DNA from: Strigamia acuminata
Taxonomy: Eukaryota > Arthropoda > Chilopoda > Geophilomorpha > Linotaeniidae
Reading direction: 5' to 3'
DNA length: 64,000 bases
NCBI GenBank assembly: GCA_949358305.1
Contig: CASHSZ010000029.1
Location: 246,001-310,000 of the forward strand
Below the pieces are notes generated by a model. That model searched no databases, was not told where the DNA came from, and worked only from the letters and a program-made list of their open reading frames with translations. Positions 44,001 through 57,750 of the stretch are shown here, piece by piece; within the stretch, counting starts at the first letter, position 1, and each line of letters begins with the position of its first letter. The position numbers and the translations under genes are program-made.

Positions 44001-47000
44001 TTCTGAACATTCAGAGACATTGGTCTTGTGGTGTTTGTGCTAAGTCAACTGTGATGAGATCAAAAGTCTATTCTCCCAAATCATCGGTTGGATGTTTCTA
44101 AAACTTACATTGGAGCCTTCTACTAAGGTTTAAACACTATTTCTGAACATTCAGAGACATTGGTCTTATGGTGTTTGTGCTAAGTCAACTGTGATGAGAT
44201 CAAAAGTCTATTCTCCCAAATCATCGGTTGGATGTTTCTAAAACTTACATTGGAGCCTTCTACTAAGGTTTAAACACTATTTCTGAACATTCAGAGACAT
44301 TGGTCTTGTGGTGTTTGTGCTAAGTCAACTGTGATGAGATCAAAAGTCTATTCTCCCAAATCATTGGGTGGATGTTTCTAAAACTTACATTGGAGCCTTC
44401 TACTAAGGTTTAAACACTATTTCTGAACATTCAGAGACATTGGTCTTGTGGTGTTTGTGCTAAGTCAACTGTGATGAGATCAAAAGTCTATTCTCCCAAA
44501 TCATCGGTTGAATGTTTCTAAAACTTACATTGGAGCCTTCTACTAAGGTTTAAACACTATTTCTGAACATTCAGAGACATTGGTCTTGTGGTGTTTGTGC
44601 TAAGTCAACTGTGATGAGATCAAAAGTCTATTCTCCCAAATCATCGGTTGGATGTTTCTAAAACTTACATTGGAGCCTTCTACTAAGGTTTAAACACTAT
44701 TTCTGAACATTCAGAGACATTGGTCTTGTGGTGTTTGTGCTAAGTCAACTGCGATGTGAAATAAGCTCAAAATTTTTTTTTCAAAATTTATTGCTTGGGT
44801 GTTGCTAAAACTTACATTGAAGGCTTCTACTAAGGTTTAAACACTATTTCTAAACATTCAGAGACATTGGTCTTGTGGTGTTTGTGCTAAGTCAACTGTG
44901 ATGAGATCAAAAGTCTATTCTCCCAAATCATCGGTTGGATGTTTCTAAAACTTACATTGGAGCCTTCTACTAAGGTTTAAACACTATTTCTGAACATTCA
45001 GAGACATTGGTCTTGTGGTGTTTGTGCTAAGTCAACTGTGATGAGATCAAAAGTCTATTCTTCCAAATCATTGGTTGGATGTTTCTAAAACTTACATTGA
45101 AGGCTTCTACTAAGGTTTAAACACTATTTCTGAACATTCAGAGACATTGGTCTTGTGGTGTTTGTGCTAAGTCAACTGCGATGTGAAATGAGCTCAAAAT
45201 TTTTTTCTTCAAAATTTAATGCTTGGGTGTTGCTAAAACTTATATTGAAGGCTTCTACTAAGGTTTAAACACTATTTCTGAACATACAGAGACATTGGAC
45301 TTGTGGTGTTTGTGCTAAGTAACTGTGATGAGATCAAAAGTCTATTCTCCCAAATCATCGGTTGGATGTTTCTAAAACTTACATTGGAGCCTTCTACTAA
45401 GGTTTAAACACTATTTCTGAACATTCAGAGACATTGGTCTTGTGGTGTTTGTGCTAAGTCAACTGTGATGAGATCAAAAGTCTATTCTCCCAAATCATTG
45501 GTTGGATGTTTCTAAAACTTACATTGGAGCCTTCTACTAAGGTTTAAACACTATTTCTGAACATTCAGAGACATTGGTCTTGTGGTGTTTGTGCTAAGTC
45601 AACTGTGATGAGATCAAAAGTCTATTCTCCCAAATCATCGGTTGAATGTTTCTAAAACTTACATTGGAGCCTTCTACTAAGGTTTAAACACTATTTCTGA
45701 ACATTCAGAGACATTGGTCTTGTGGTGTTTGTGCTAAGTCAACTGTGATGAGATCAAAAGTCTATTCTCCCAAATCATTGGGTGGATGTTTCTAAAACTT
45801 ACATTGGAGCCTTCTACTAAGGTTTAAACACTATTTCTGAACATTCAGAGACATTGGTCTTGTGGTGTTTGTGCTAAGTCAACTGTGATGAGATCAAAAG
45901 TCTATTCTCCCAAATCATCGGTTGAATGTTTCTAAAACTTACATTGGAGCCTTCTACTAAGGTTTAAACACTATTTCTGAACATTCAGAGACATTGGTCT
46001 TGTGGTGTTTGTGCTAAGTCAACTGTGATGAGATCAAAAGTCTATTCTCCCAAATCATCGGTTGGATGTTTCTAAAACTTACATTGGAGCCTTCTACTAA
46101 GGTTTAAACACTATTTCTGAACATTCAGAGACATTGGTCTTGTGGTGTTTGTGCTAAGTCAACTGCGATGTGAAATAAGCTCAAAATTTTTTTTTCAAAA
46201 TTTATTGCTTGGGTGTTGCTAAAACTTACATTGAAGGCTTCTACTAAGGTTTAAACACTATTTCTAAACATTCAGAGACATTGGTCTTGTGGTGTTTGTG
46301 CTAAGTCAACTGTGATGAGATCAAAAGTCTATTCTCCCAAATCATCGGTTGGATGTTTCTAAAACTTACATTGGAGCCTTCTACTAAGGTTTAAACACTA
46401 TTTCTGAACATTCAGAGACATTGGTCTTGTGGTGTTTGTGCTAAGTCAACTGTGATGAGATCAAAAGTCTATTCTTCCAAATCATTGGTTGGATGTTTCT
46501 AAAACTTACATTGAAGGCTTCTACTAAGGTTTAAACACTATTTCTGAACATTCAGAGACATTGGTCTTGTGGTGTTTGTGCTAAGTCAACTGCGATGTGA
46601 AATGAGCTCAAAATTTTTTTTTCAAAATTTAATGCTTGGGTGTTGCTAAAACTTATATTGAAGGCTTCTACTAAGGTTTAAACACTATTTCTGAACATAC
46701 AGAGACATTGGTCTTGTGGTGTTTGTGCTAAGTCAACTGTGATGAGATCAAAAGTCTATTCTCCCAAATCATCGGTTGAATGTTTCTAAAACTTACATTG
46801 GAGCCTTCTACTAAGGTTTAAACACTATTTCTGAACATTCAGAGACATTGGTCTTGTGGTGTTTGTGCTAAGTCAACTGTGATGAGATCAAAAGTCTATT
46901 CTCCCAAATCATCGGTTGGATGTTTCTAAAACTTACATTGGAGCCTTCTACTAAGGTTTAAACACTATTTCTGAACATTCAGAGACATTGGTCTTGTGGT

Positions 47001-50000
47001 GTTTGTGCTAAGTCAACTGCGATGTGAAATAAGCTCAAAATTTTTTTTTCAAAATTTATTGCTTGGGTGTTGCTAAAACTTACATTGAAGGCTTCTACTA
47101 AGGTTTAAACACTATTTCTAAACATTCAGAGACATTGGTCTTGTGGTGTTTGTGCTAAGTCAACTGTGATGAGATCAAAAGTCTATTCTCCCAAATCATC
47201 GGTTGGATGTTTCTAAAACTTACATTGGAGCCTTCTACTAAGGTTTAAACACTATTTCTGAACATTCAGAGACATTGGTCTTGTGGTGTTTGTGCTAAGT
47301 CAACTGTGATGAGATCAAAAGTCTATTCTTCCAAATCATTGGTTGGATGTTTCTAAAACTTACATTGAAGGCTTCTACTAAGGTTTAAACACTATTTCTG
47401 AACATTCAGAGACATTGGTCTTGTGGTGTTTGTGCTAAGTCAACTGCGATGTGAAATGAGCTCAAAATTTTTTTCTTCAAAATTTAATGCTTGGGTGTTG
47501 CTAAAACTTATATTGAAGGCTTCTACTAAGGTTTAAACACTATTTCTGAACATACAGAGACATTGGACTTGTGGTGTTTGTGCTAAGTAACTGTGATGAG
47601 ATCAAAAGTCTATTCTCCCAAATCATCGGTTGGATGTTTCTAAAACTTACATTGGAGCCTTCTACTAAGGTTTAAACACTATTTCTGAACATTCAGAGAC
47701 ATTGGTCTTGTGGTGTTTGTGCTAAGTCAACTGTGATGAGATCAAAAGTCTATTCTCCCAAATCATTGGTTGGATGTTTCTAAAACTTACATTGGAGCCT
47801 TCTACTAAGGTTTAAACACTATTTCTGAACATTCAGAGACATTGGTCTTGTGGTGTTTGTGCTAAGTCAACTGTGATGAGATCAAAAGTCTATTCTCCCA
47901 AATCATCGGTTGAATGTTTCTAAAACTTACATTGGAGCCTTCTACTAAGGTTTAAACACTATTTCTGAACATTCAGAGACATTGGTCTTGTGGTGTTTGT
48001 GCTAAGTCAACTGTGATGAGATCAAAAGTCTATTCTCCCAAATCATTGGGTGGATGTTTCTAAAACTTACATTGGAGCCTTCTACTAAGGTTTAAACACT
48101 ATTTCTGAACATTCAGAGACATTGGTCTTGTGGTGTTTGTGCTAAGTCAACTGTGATGAGATCAAAAGTCTATTCTCCCAAATCATCGGTTGAATGTTTC
48201 TAAAACTTACATTGGAGCCTTCTACTAAGGTTTAAACACTATTTCTGAACATTCAGAGACATTGGTCTTGTGGTGTTTGTGCTAAGTCAACTGTGATGAG
48301 ATCAAAAGTCTATTCTCCCAAATCATCGGTTGGATGTTTCTAAAACTTACATTGGAGCCTTCTACTAAGGTTTAAACACTATTTCTGAACATTCAGAGAC
48401 ATTGGTCTTGTGGTGTTTGTGCTAAGTCAACTGCGATGTGAAATAAGCTCAAAATTTTTTTTTCAAAATTTATTGCTTGGGTGTTGCTAAAACTTACATT
48501 GAAGGCTTCTACTAAGGTTTAAACACTATTTCTAAACATTCAGAGACATTGGTCTTGTGGTGTTTGTGCTAAGTCAACTGTGATGAGATCAAAAGTCTAT
48601 TCTCCCAAATCATCGGTTGGATGTTTCTAAAACTTACATTGGAGCCTTCTACTAAGGTTTAAACACTATTTCTGAACATTCAGAGACATTGGTCTTGTGG
48701 TGTTTGTGCTAAGTCAACTGTGATGAGATCAAAAGTCTATTCTTCCAAATCATTGGTTGGATGTTTCTAAAACTTACATTGAAGGCTTCTACTAAGGTTT
48801 AAACACTATTTCTGAACATTCAGAGACATTGGTCTTGTGGTGTTTGTGCTAAGTCAACTGCGATGTGAAATGAGCTCAAAATTTTTTTTTCAAAATTTAA
48901 TGCTTGGGTGTTGCTAAAACTTATATTGAAGGCTTCTACTAAGGTTTAAACACTATTTCTGAACATACAGAGACATTGGACTTGTGGTGTTTGTGCTAAG
49001 TAACTGTGATGAGATCAAAAGTCTATTCTCCCAAATCATTGCTTGGATGTTGCTAAAACTTACATTGAAGGCTTCTACTAAGGTTTAAACACTATTTCTG
49101 AACATTCAGAGACATTGGTCTTGTGGTGTTTGTGCTAAGTCAACTGTGATGAGATCAAAAGTCTATTCTTCCAAATCATTGGTTGGATGTTTCTAAAACT
49201 TACATTGAAGGCTTCTACTAAGGTTTAAACACTATTTCTGAACATTCAGAGACATTGGTCTTGTGGTGTTTGTGCTAAGTCAACTGCGATGTGAAATGAG
49301 CTCAAAATTTTTTTCTTCAAAATTTAATGCTTGGGTGTTGCTAAAACTTATATTGAAGGCTTCTACTAAGGTTTAAACACTATTTCTGAACATACAGAGA
49401 CATTGGACTTGTGGTGTTTGTGCTAAGTAACTGTGATGAGATCAAAAGTCTATTCTCCCAAATCATCGGTTGGATGTTTCTAAAACTTACATTGGAGCCT
49501 TCTACTAAGGTTTAAACACTATTTCTGAACATTCAGAGACATTGGTCTTGTGGTGTTTGTGCTAAGTCAACTGCGATGTGAAATGAGCTCAAAATTTTTT
49601 TTTCAAAATTTATTGCTTGGGTGTTTTTAAAACTTATATTGAAGGCTTCTACTAAGGTTTAAACACTATTTCTGAACATTCAGAGACATTGGACTTGTGA
49701 TGTTTGTGCTAAGTCAACTGTGATGAGATCAAAAGTCTATTCTCCCAAATCATCAGTTGGATGTTTCTAAAACTTACATTGGAGCCTTCTACTAAGGTTT
49801 AAACACTATTTCTGAACATTCAGAGACATTGGTCTTGTGGTGTTTGTGCTAAGTCAACTGTGATGAGATCAAAAGTCTATTCTCCCAAATCATTGGTTGG
49901 ATGTTTCTAAAACTTACATTGGAGCCTTCTACTAAGGTTTAAACACTATTTCTGAACATTCAGAGACATTGGTCTTGTGGTGTTTGTGCTAAGTCAACTG

Positions 50001-53000
50001 TGATGAGATCAAAAGTCTATTCTCCCAAATCATCGGTTGGATGTTTCTAAAACTTACATTGGAGCCTTCTACTAAGGTTTAAACACTATTTCTGAACATT
50101 CAGAGACATTGGTCTTGTGGTGTTTGTGCTAAGTCAACTGCGATGTGAAATAAGCTCAAAATTTTTTTTTCAAAGTTTATTGCTTGGGTGTTGCTAAAAC
50201 TTACATTGAAGGCTTCTACTAAGGTTTAAACACTATTTCTAAACATTCAGAGACATTGGTCTTGTGGTGTTTGTGCTAAGTCAACTGTGATGAGATCAAA
50301 AGTCTATTCTCCCAAATCATCGGTTGGATGTTTCTAAAACTTACATTGGAGCCTTCTACTAAGGTTTAAACACTATTTCTGAACATTCAGAGACATTGGA
50401 CTTGTGGTGTTTGTGCTAAGTCAACTGCGATGTGAAATGAGCTCAAAATTTTTTTTTCAAAATTTATTGCTTGGGTGTTGCTAAAACTTATATTGAAGGC
50501 TTCTACTAAGGTTTAAACACTATTTCTGAACATTCAGAGACATTGGTCTTGTGGTGTTTGTGCTAAGTCAACTGTGATGAGATCAAAAGTCTATTCTCCC
50601 AAATCATCGGTTGGATGTTTCTAAAACTTACATTGGAGCCTTCTACTAAGGTTTAAACACTATTTCTGAACATTCAGAGACATTGGTCTTATGGTGTTTG
50701 TGCTAAGTCAACTGTGATGAGATCAAAAGTCTATTCTCCCAAATCATCGGTTGGATGTTTCTAAAACTTACATTGGAGCCTTCTACTAAGGTTTAAACAC
50801 TATTTCTGAACATTCAGAGACATTGGTCTTGTGGTGTTTGTGCTAAGTCAACTGTGATGAGATCAAAAGTCTATTCTCCCAAATCATTGGGTGGATGTTT
50901 CTAAAACTTACATTGGAGCCTTCTACTAAGGTTTAAACACTATTTCTGAACATTCAGAGACATTGGTCTTGTGGTGTTTGTGCTAAGTCAACTGTGATGA
51001 GATCAAAAGTCTATTCTCCCAAATCATCGGTTGAATGTTTCTAAAACTTACATTGGAGCCTTCTACTAAGGTTTAAACACTATTTCTGAACATTCAGAGA
51101 CATTGGTCTTGTGGTGTTTGTGCTAAGTCAACTGTGATGAGATCAAAAGTCTATTCTCCCAAATCATCGGTTGGATGTTTCTAAAACTTACATTGGAGCC
51201 TTCTACTAAGGTTTAAACACTATTTCTGAACATTCAGAGACATTGGTCTTGTGGTGTTTGTGCTAAGTCAACTGCGATGTGAAATAAGCTCAAAATTTTT
51301 TTTTCAAAATTTATTGCTTGGGTGTTGCTAAAACTTACATTGAAGGCTTCTACTAAGGTTTAAACACTATTTCTAAACATTCAGAGACATTGGTCTTGTG
51401 GTGTTTGTGCTAAGTCAACTGTGATGAGATCAAAAGTCTATTCTCCCAAATCATCGGTTGGATGTTTCTAAAACTTACATTGGAGCCTTCTACTAAGGTT
51501 TAAACACTATTTCTGAACATTCAGAGACATTGGTCTTGTGGTGTTTGTGCTAAGTCAACTGTGATGAGATCAAAAGTCTATTCTTCCAAATCATTGGTTG
51601 GATGTTTCTAAAACTTACATTGAAGGCTTCTACTAAGGTTTAAACACTATTTCTGAACATTCAGAGACATTGGTCTTGTGGTGTTTGTGCTAAGTCAACT
51701 GCGATGTGAAATGAGCTCAAAGTTTTTTTTTCAAAATTTAATGCTTGGGTGTTGCTAAAACTTATATTGAAGGCTTCTACTAAGGTTTAAACACTATTTC
51801 TGAACATACAGAGACATTGGACTTGTGGTGTTTGTGCTAAGTAACTGTGATGAGATCAAAAGTCTATTCTCCCAAATCATTGCTTGGATGTTGCTAAAAC
51901 TTACATTGAAGGCTTCTACTAAGGTTTAAACACTATTTCTGAACATTCAGAGACATTGGTCTTGTGGTGTTTGTGCTAAGTCAACTGTGATGAGATCAAA
52001 AGTCTATTCTTCCAAATCATTGGTTGGATGTTTCTAAAACTTACATTGAAGGCTTCTACTAAGGTTTAAACACTATTTCTGAACATTCAGAGACATTGGT
52101 CTTGTGGTGTTTGTGCTAAGTCAACTGCGATGTGAAATGAGCTCAAAATTTTTTTCTTCAAAATTTAATGCTTGGGTGTTGCTAAAACTTATATTGAAGG
52201 CTTCTACTAAGGTTTAAACACTATTTCTGAACATACAGAGACATTGGACTTGTGGTGTTTGTGCTAAGTAACTGTGATGAGATCAAAAGTCTATTCTCCC
52301 AAATCATCGGTTGGATGTTTCTAAAACTTACATTGTAGCCTTCTACTAAGGTTTAAACACTATTTCTGAACATTCAGAGACATTGGTCTTGTGGTGTTTG
52401 TGCTAAGTCAACTGTGATGAGATCAAAAGTCTATTCTCCCAAATCATTGGTTGGATGTTTCTAAAACTTACATTGGAGCCTTCTACTAAGGTTTAAACAC
52501 TATTTCTGAACATTCAGAGACATTGGTCTTGTGGTGTTTGTGCTAAGTCAACTGTGATGAGATCAAAAGTCTATTCTCCCAAATCATCGGTTGGATGTTT
52601 CTAAAACTTACATTGGAGCCTTCTACTAAGGTTTAAACACTATTTCTGAACATTCAGAGACATTGGACTTGTGGTGTTTGTGCTAAGTCAACTGCGATGT
52701 GAAATGAGCTCAAAATTTTTTTTTCAAAATTTATTGCTTGGGTGTTGCTAAAACTTATATTGAAGGCTTCTACTAAGGTTTAAACACTATTTCTGAACAT
52801 TCAGAGACATTGGTCTTGTGGTGTTTGTGCTAAGTCAACTGCGATGTGAAATGAGCTCAAAATTTTTTTTTCAAAATTTAATGCTTGGGTGTTGCTAAAA
52901 CTTATATTGAAGGCTTCTACTAAGGTTTAAACACTATTTCTGAACATTCAGAGACATTGGACTTGTGGTGTTTGTGCTAAGTCAACTGTGATGAGATCAA

Positions 53001-56000
53001 AAGTCTATTCTCCCAAATCATCGGTTGGATGTTTCTAAAACTTACATTGGAGCCTTCTACTAAGGTTTAAACACTATTTCTGAACATTCAGAGACATTGG
53101 TCTTATGGTGTTTGTGCTAAGTCAACTGTGATGAGATCAAAAGTCTATTCTCCCAAATCATCGGTTGGATGTTTCTAAAACTTACATTGGAGCCTTCTAC
53201 TAAGGTTTAAACACTATTTCTGAACATTCAGAGACATTGGTCTTGTGGTGTTTGTGCTAAGTCAACTGTGATGAGATCAAAAGTCTATTCTCCCAAATCA
53301 TTGGTTGGATGTTTCTAAAACTTACATTGGAGCCTTCTACTAAGGTTTAAACACTATTTCTGAACATTCAGAGACATTGGTCTTGTGGTGTTTGTGCTAA
53401 GTCAACTGTGATGAGATCAAAAGTCTATTCTCCCAAATCATCGGTTGGATGTTTCTAAAACTTACATTGGAGCCTTCTACTAAGGTTTAAACACTATTTC
53501 TGAACATTTAGAGACATTGGTCTTGTGGTGTTTGTGCTAAGTCAACTGCAATGTGAAATAAGCTCAAAATTTTTTTTTCAAAGTTTATTGCTTGGGTGTT
53601 GCTAAAACTTACATTGGAGCCTTCTACTAAGGTTTAAACACTATTTCTGAACATTCAGAGACATTGGTCTTGTGGTGTTTGTGCTAAGTCAACTGTGATG
53701 AGATCAAAAGTCTATTCTTCCAAATCATTGGTTGGATGTTTCTAAAACTTACATTGAAGGCTTCTACTAAGGTTTAAATACTATTTCTGAACATTCAGAG
53801 ACATTGGTCTTGTGGTGTTTGTGCTAAGTCAACTGCGATGTGAAATGAGCTCAAAATTTTTTTTTCAAAATTTAATGCTTGGGTGTTGCTAAAACTTATA
53901 TTGAAGGCTTCTACTAAGGTTTAAACACTATTTCTGAACATACAGAGACATTGGACTTGTGGTGTTTGTGCTAAGTAACTGTGATGAGATCAAAAGTCTA
54001 TTCTCCCAAATCATTGCTTGGATGTTGCTAAAACTTACATTGAAGGCTTCTACTAAGGTTTAAACACTATTTCTGAACATTCAGAGACATTGGTCTTGTG
54101 GTGTTTGTGCTAAGTCAACTGTGATGAGATCAAAAGTCTATTCTCCCAAATCATCAGTTGGATGTTTCTAAAACTTACATTGGAGCCTTCTACTAAGGTT
54201 TAAACACTATTTCTGAACATTCAGAGACATTGGTCTTGTGGTGATTGTGCTAAGTCAACTGTGATGAGATCAAAAGTCTATTCTCCCAAATCATTGGTTG
54301 GATGTTTCTAAAACTTACATTGGAGCCTTCTACTAAGGTTTAAACACTATTTCTGAACATTCAGAGACATTGGTCTTATGGTGTTTGTGCTAAGTCAACT
54401 GTGATGAGATCAAAAGTTTATTCTCCCAAATCATCGGTTGGATGTTTCTAAAACTTACATTGGAGCCTTCTACTAAGGTTTAAACACTATTTCTGAACAT
54501 TCAGAGACATTGGTCTTGTGGTGTTTGTGCTAAGTCAACTGTGATGAGATCAAAAGTCTATTCTCCCAAATCATCGGTTGGATGTTTCTAAAACTTACAT
54601 TGGAGCCTTCTACTAAGGTTTAAACACTATTTCTGAACATTCAGAGACATTGGTCTTGTGGTGTTTGTGCTAAGTCAACTGCGATGTGAAATAAGCTCAA
54701 AATTTTTTTTTCAAAATTTATTGCTTGGGTGTTGCTAAAACTTACATTGAAGGCTTCTACTAAGGTTTAAACACTATTTCTAAACATTCAGAGACATTGG
54801 TCTTGTGGTGTTTGTGCTAAGTCAACTGTGATGAGATCAAAAGTCTATTCTCCCAAATCATCGGTTGGATGTTTCTAAAACTTACATTGGAGCCTTCTAC
54901 TAAGGTTTAAACACTATTTCTGAACATTCAGAGACATTGGTCTTGTGGTGTTTGTGCTAAGTCAACTGCGATGTGAAATGAGCTCAAAATTTTTTTTTCA
55001 AAATTTATTGCTTGGGTGTTTTTAAAACTTATATTGAAGGCTTCTACTAAGGTTTAAACACTATTTCTGAACATTCAGAGACATTGGACTTGTGATGTTT
55101 GTGCTAAGTCAACTGTGATGAGATCAAAAGTCTATTCTCCCAAATCATCAGTTGGATGTTTCTAAAACTTACATTGGAGCCTTCTACTAAGGTTTAAACA
55201 CTATTTCTGAACATTCAGAGACATTGGTCTTGTGGTGTTTGTGCTAAGTCAACTGTGATGAGATCAAAAGTCTATTCTCCCAAATCATTGGTTGGATGTT
55301 TCTAAAACTTACATTGGAGCCTTCTACTAAGGTTTAAACACTATTTCTGAACATTCAGAGACATTGGTCTTGTGGTGTTTGTGCTAAGTCAACTGTGATG
55401 AGATCAAAAGTCTATTCTCCCAAATCATCGGTTGGATGTTTCTAAAACTTACATTGGAGCCTTCTACTAAGGTTTAAACACTATTTCTGAACATTCAGAG
55501 ACATTGGTCTTGTGGTGTTTGTGCTAAGTCAACTGCGATGTGAAATAAGCTCAAAATTTTTTTTTCAAAGTTTATTGCTTGGGTGTTGCTAAAACTTACA
55601 TTGAAGGCTTCTACTAAGGTTTAAACACTATTTCTAAACATTCAGAGACATTGGTCTTGTGGTGTTTGTGCTAAGTCAACTGTGATGAGATCAAAAGTCT
55701 ATTCTCCCAAATCATCGGTTGGATGTTTCTAAAACTTACATTGGAGCCTTCTACTAAGGTTTAAACACTATTTCTGAACATTCAGAGACATTGGACTTGT
55801 GGTGTTTGTGCTAAGTCAACTGCGATGTGAAATGAGCTCAAAATTTTTTTTTCAAAATTTATTGCTTGGGTGTTGCTAAAACTTATATTGAAGGCTTCTA
55901 CTAAGGTTTAAACACTATTTCTGAACATTCAGAGACATTGGTCTTGTGGTGTTTGTGCTAAGTCAACTGTGATGAGATCAAAAGTCTATTCTCCCAAATC

Positions 56001-57750
56001 ATCGGTTGGATGTTTCTAAAACTTACATTGGAGCCTTCTACTAAGGTTTAAACACTATTTCTGAACATTCAGAGACATTGGTCTTATGGTGTTTGTGCTA
56101 AGTCAACTGTGATGAGATCAAAAGTCTATTCTCCCAAATCATCGGTTGGATGTTTCTAAAACTTACATTGGAGCCTTCTACTAAGGTTTAAACACTATTT
56201 CTGAACATTCAGAGACATTGGTCTTGTGGTGTTTGTGCTAAGTCAACTGTGATGAGATCAAAAGTCTATTCTCCCAAATCATTGGGTGGATGTTTCTAAA
56301 ACTTACATTGGAGCCTTCTACTAAGGTTTAAACACTATTTCTGAACATTCAGAGACATTGGTCTTGTGGTGTTTGTGCTAAGTCAACTGTGATGAGATCA
56401 AAAGTCTATTCTCCCAAATCATCGGTTGAATGTTTCTAAAACTTACATTGGAGCCTTCTACTAAGGTTTAAACACTATTTCTGAACATTCAGAGACATTG
56501 GTCTTGTGGTGTTTGTGCTAAGTCAACTGTGATGAGATCAAAAGTCTATTCTCCCAAATCATCGGTTGGATGTTTCTAAAACTTACATTGGAGCCTTCTA
56601 CTAAGGTTTAAACACTATTTCTGAACATTCAGAGACATTGGTCTTGTGGTGTTTGTGCTAAGTCAACTGCGATGTGAAATAAGCTCAAAATTTTTTTTTC
56701 AAAATTTATTGCTTGGGTGTTGCTAAAACTTACATTGAAGGCTTCTACTAAGGTTTAAACACTATTTCTAAACATTCAGAGACATTGGTCTTGTGGTGTT
56801 TGTGCTAAGTCAACTGTGATGAGATCAAAAGTCTATTCTCCCAAATCATCGGTTGGATGTTTCTAAAACTTACATTGGAGCCTTCTACTAAGGTTTAAAC
56901 ACTATTTCTGAACATTCAGAGACATTGGTCTTGTGGTGTTTGTGCTAAGTCAACTGTGATGAGATCAAAAGTCTATTCTTCCAAATCATTGGTTGGATGT
57001 TTCTAAAACTTACATTGAAGGCTTCTACTAAGGTTTAAACACTATTTCTGAACATTCAGAGACATTGGTCTTGTGGTGTTTGTGCTAAGTCAACTGCGAT
57101 GTGAAATGAGCTCAAAATTTTTTTTTCAAAATTTAATGCTTGGGTGTTGCTAAAACTTATATTGAAGGCTTCTACTAAGGTTTAAACACTATTTCTGAAC
57201 ATACAGAGACATTGGACTTGTGGTGTTTGTGCTAAGTAACTGTGATGAGATCAAAAGTCTATTCTCCCAAATCATTGCTTGGATGTTGCTAAAACTTACA
57301 TTGAAGGCTTCTACTAAGGTTTAAACACTATTTCTGAACATTCAGAGACATTGGTCTTGTGGTGTTTGTGCTAAGTCAACTGTGATGAGATCAAAAGTCT
57401 ATTCTTCCAAATCATTGGTTGGATGTTTCTAAAACTTACATTGAAGGCTTCTACTAAGGTTTAAACACTATTTCTGAACATTCAGAGACATTGGTCTTGT
57501 GGTGTTTGTGCTAAGTCAACTGCGATGTGAAATGAGCTCAAAATTTTTTTCTTCAAAATTTAATGCTTGGGTGTTGCTAAAACTTATATTGAAGGCTTCT
57601 ACTAAGGTTTAAACACTATTTCTGAACATACAGAGACATTGGACTTGTGGTGTTTGTGCTAAGTAACTGTGATGAGATCAAAAGTCTATTCTCCCAAATC
57701 ATCGGTTGGATGTTTCTAAAACTTACATTGTAGCCTTCTACTAAGGTTTA
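41100..57750. repeat. Satellite subregion built from 6523-, 5395- and 2268-bp block duplications
   Basis: The ctattcttcc variant lies at 42214, 42640, 45055, 46469, 47323, 48737, 49163, 51578, 52004, 56973 and 57399. Pairs 42214/48737, 42640/49163 and 45055/51578 are all 6523 apart; 51578/56973 and 52004/57399 are 5395 apart; 45055/47323 and 46469/48737 are 2268 apart. The independent gtgtttttaaaac variant (43101, 49624, 55019) gives the same 6523 and 5395. Confidence 0.75.
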
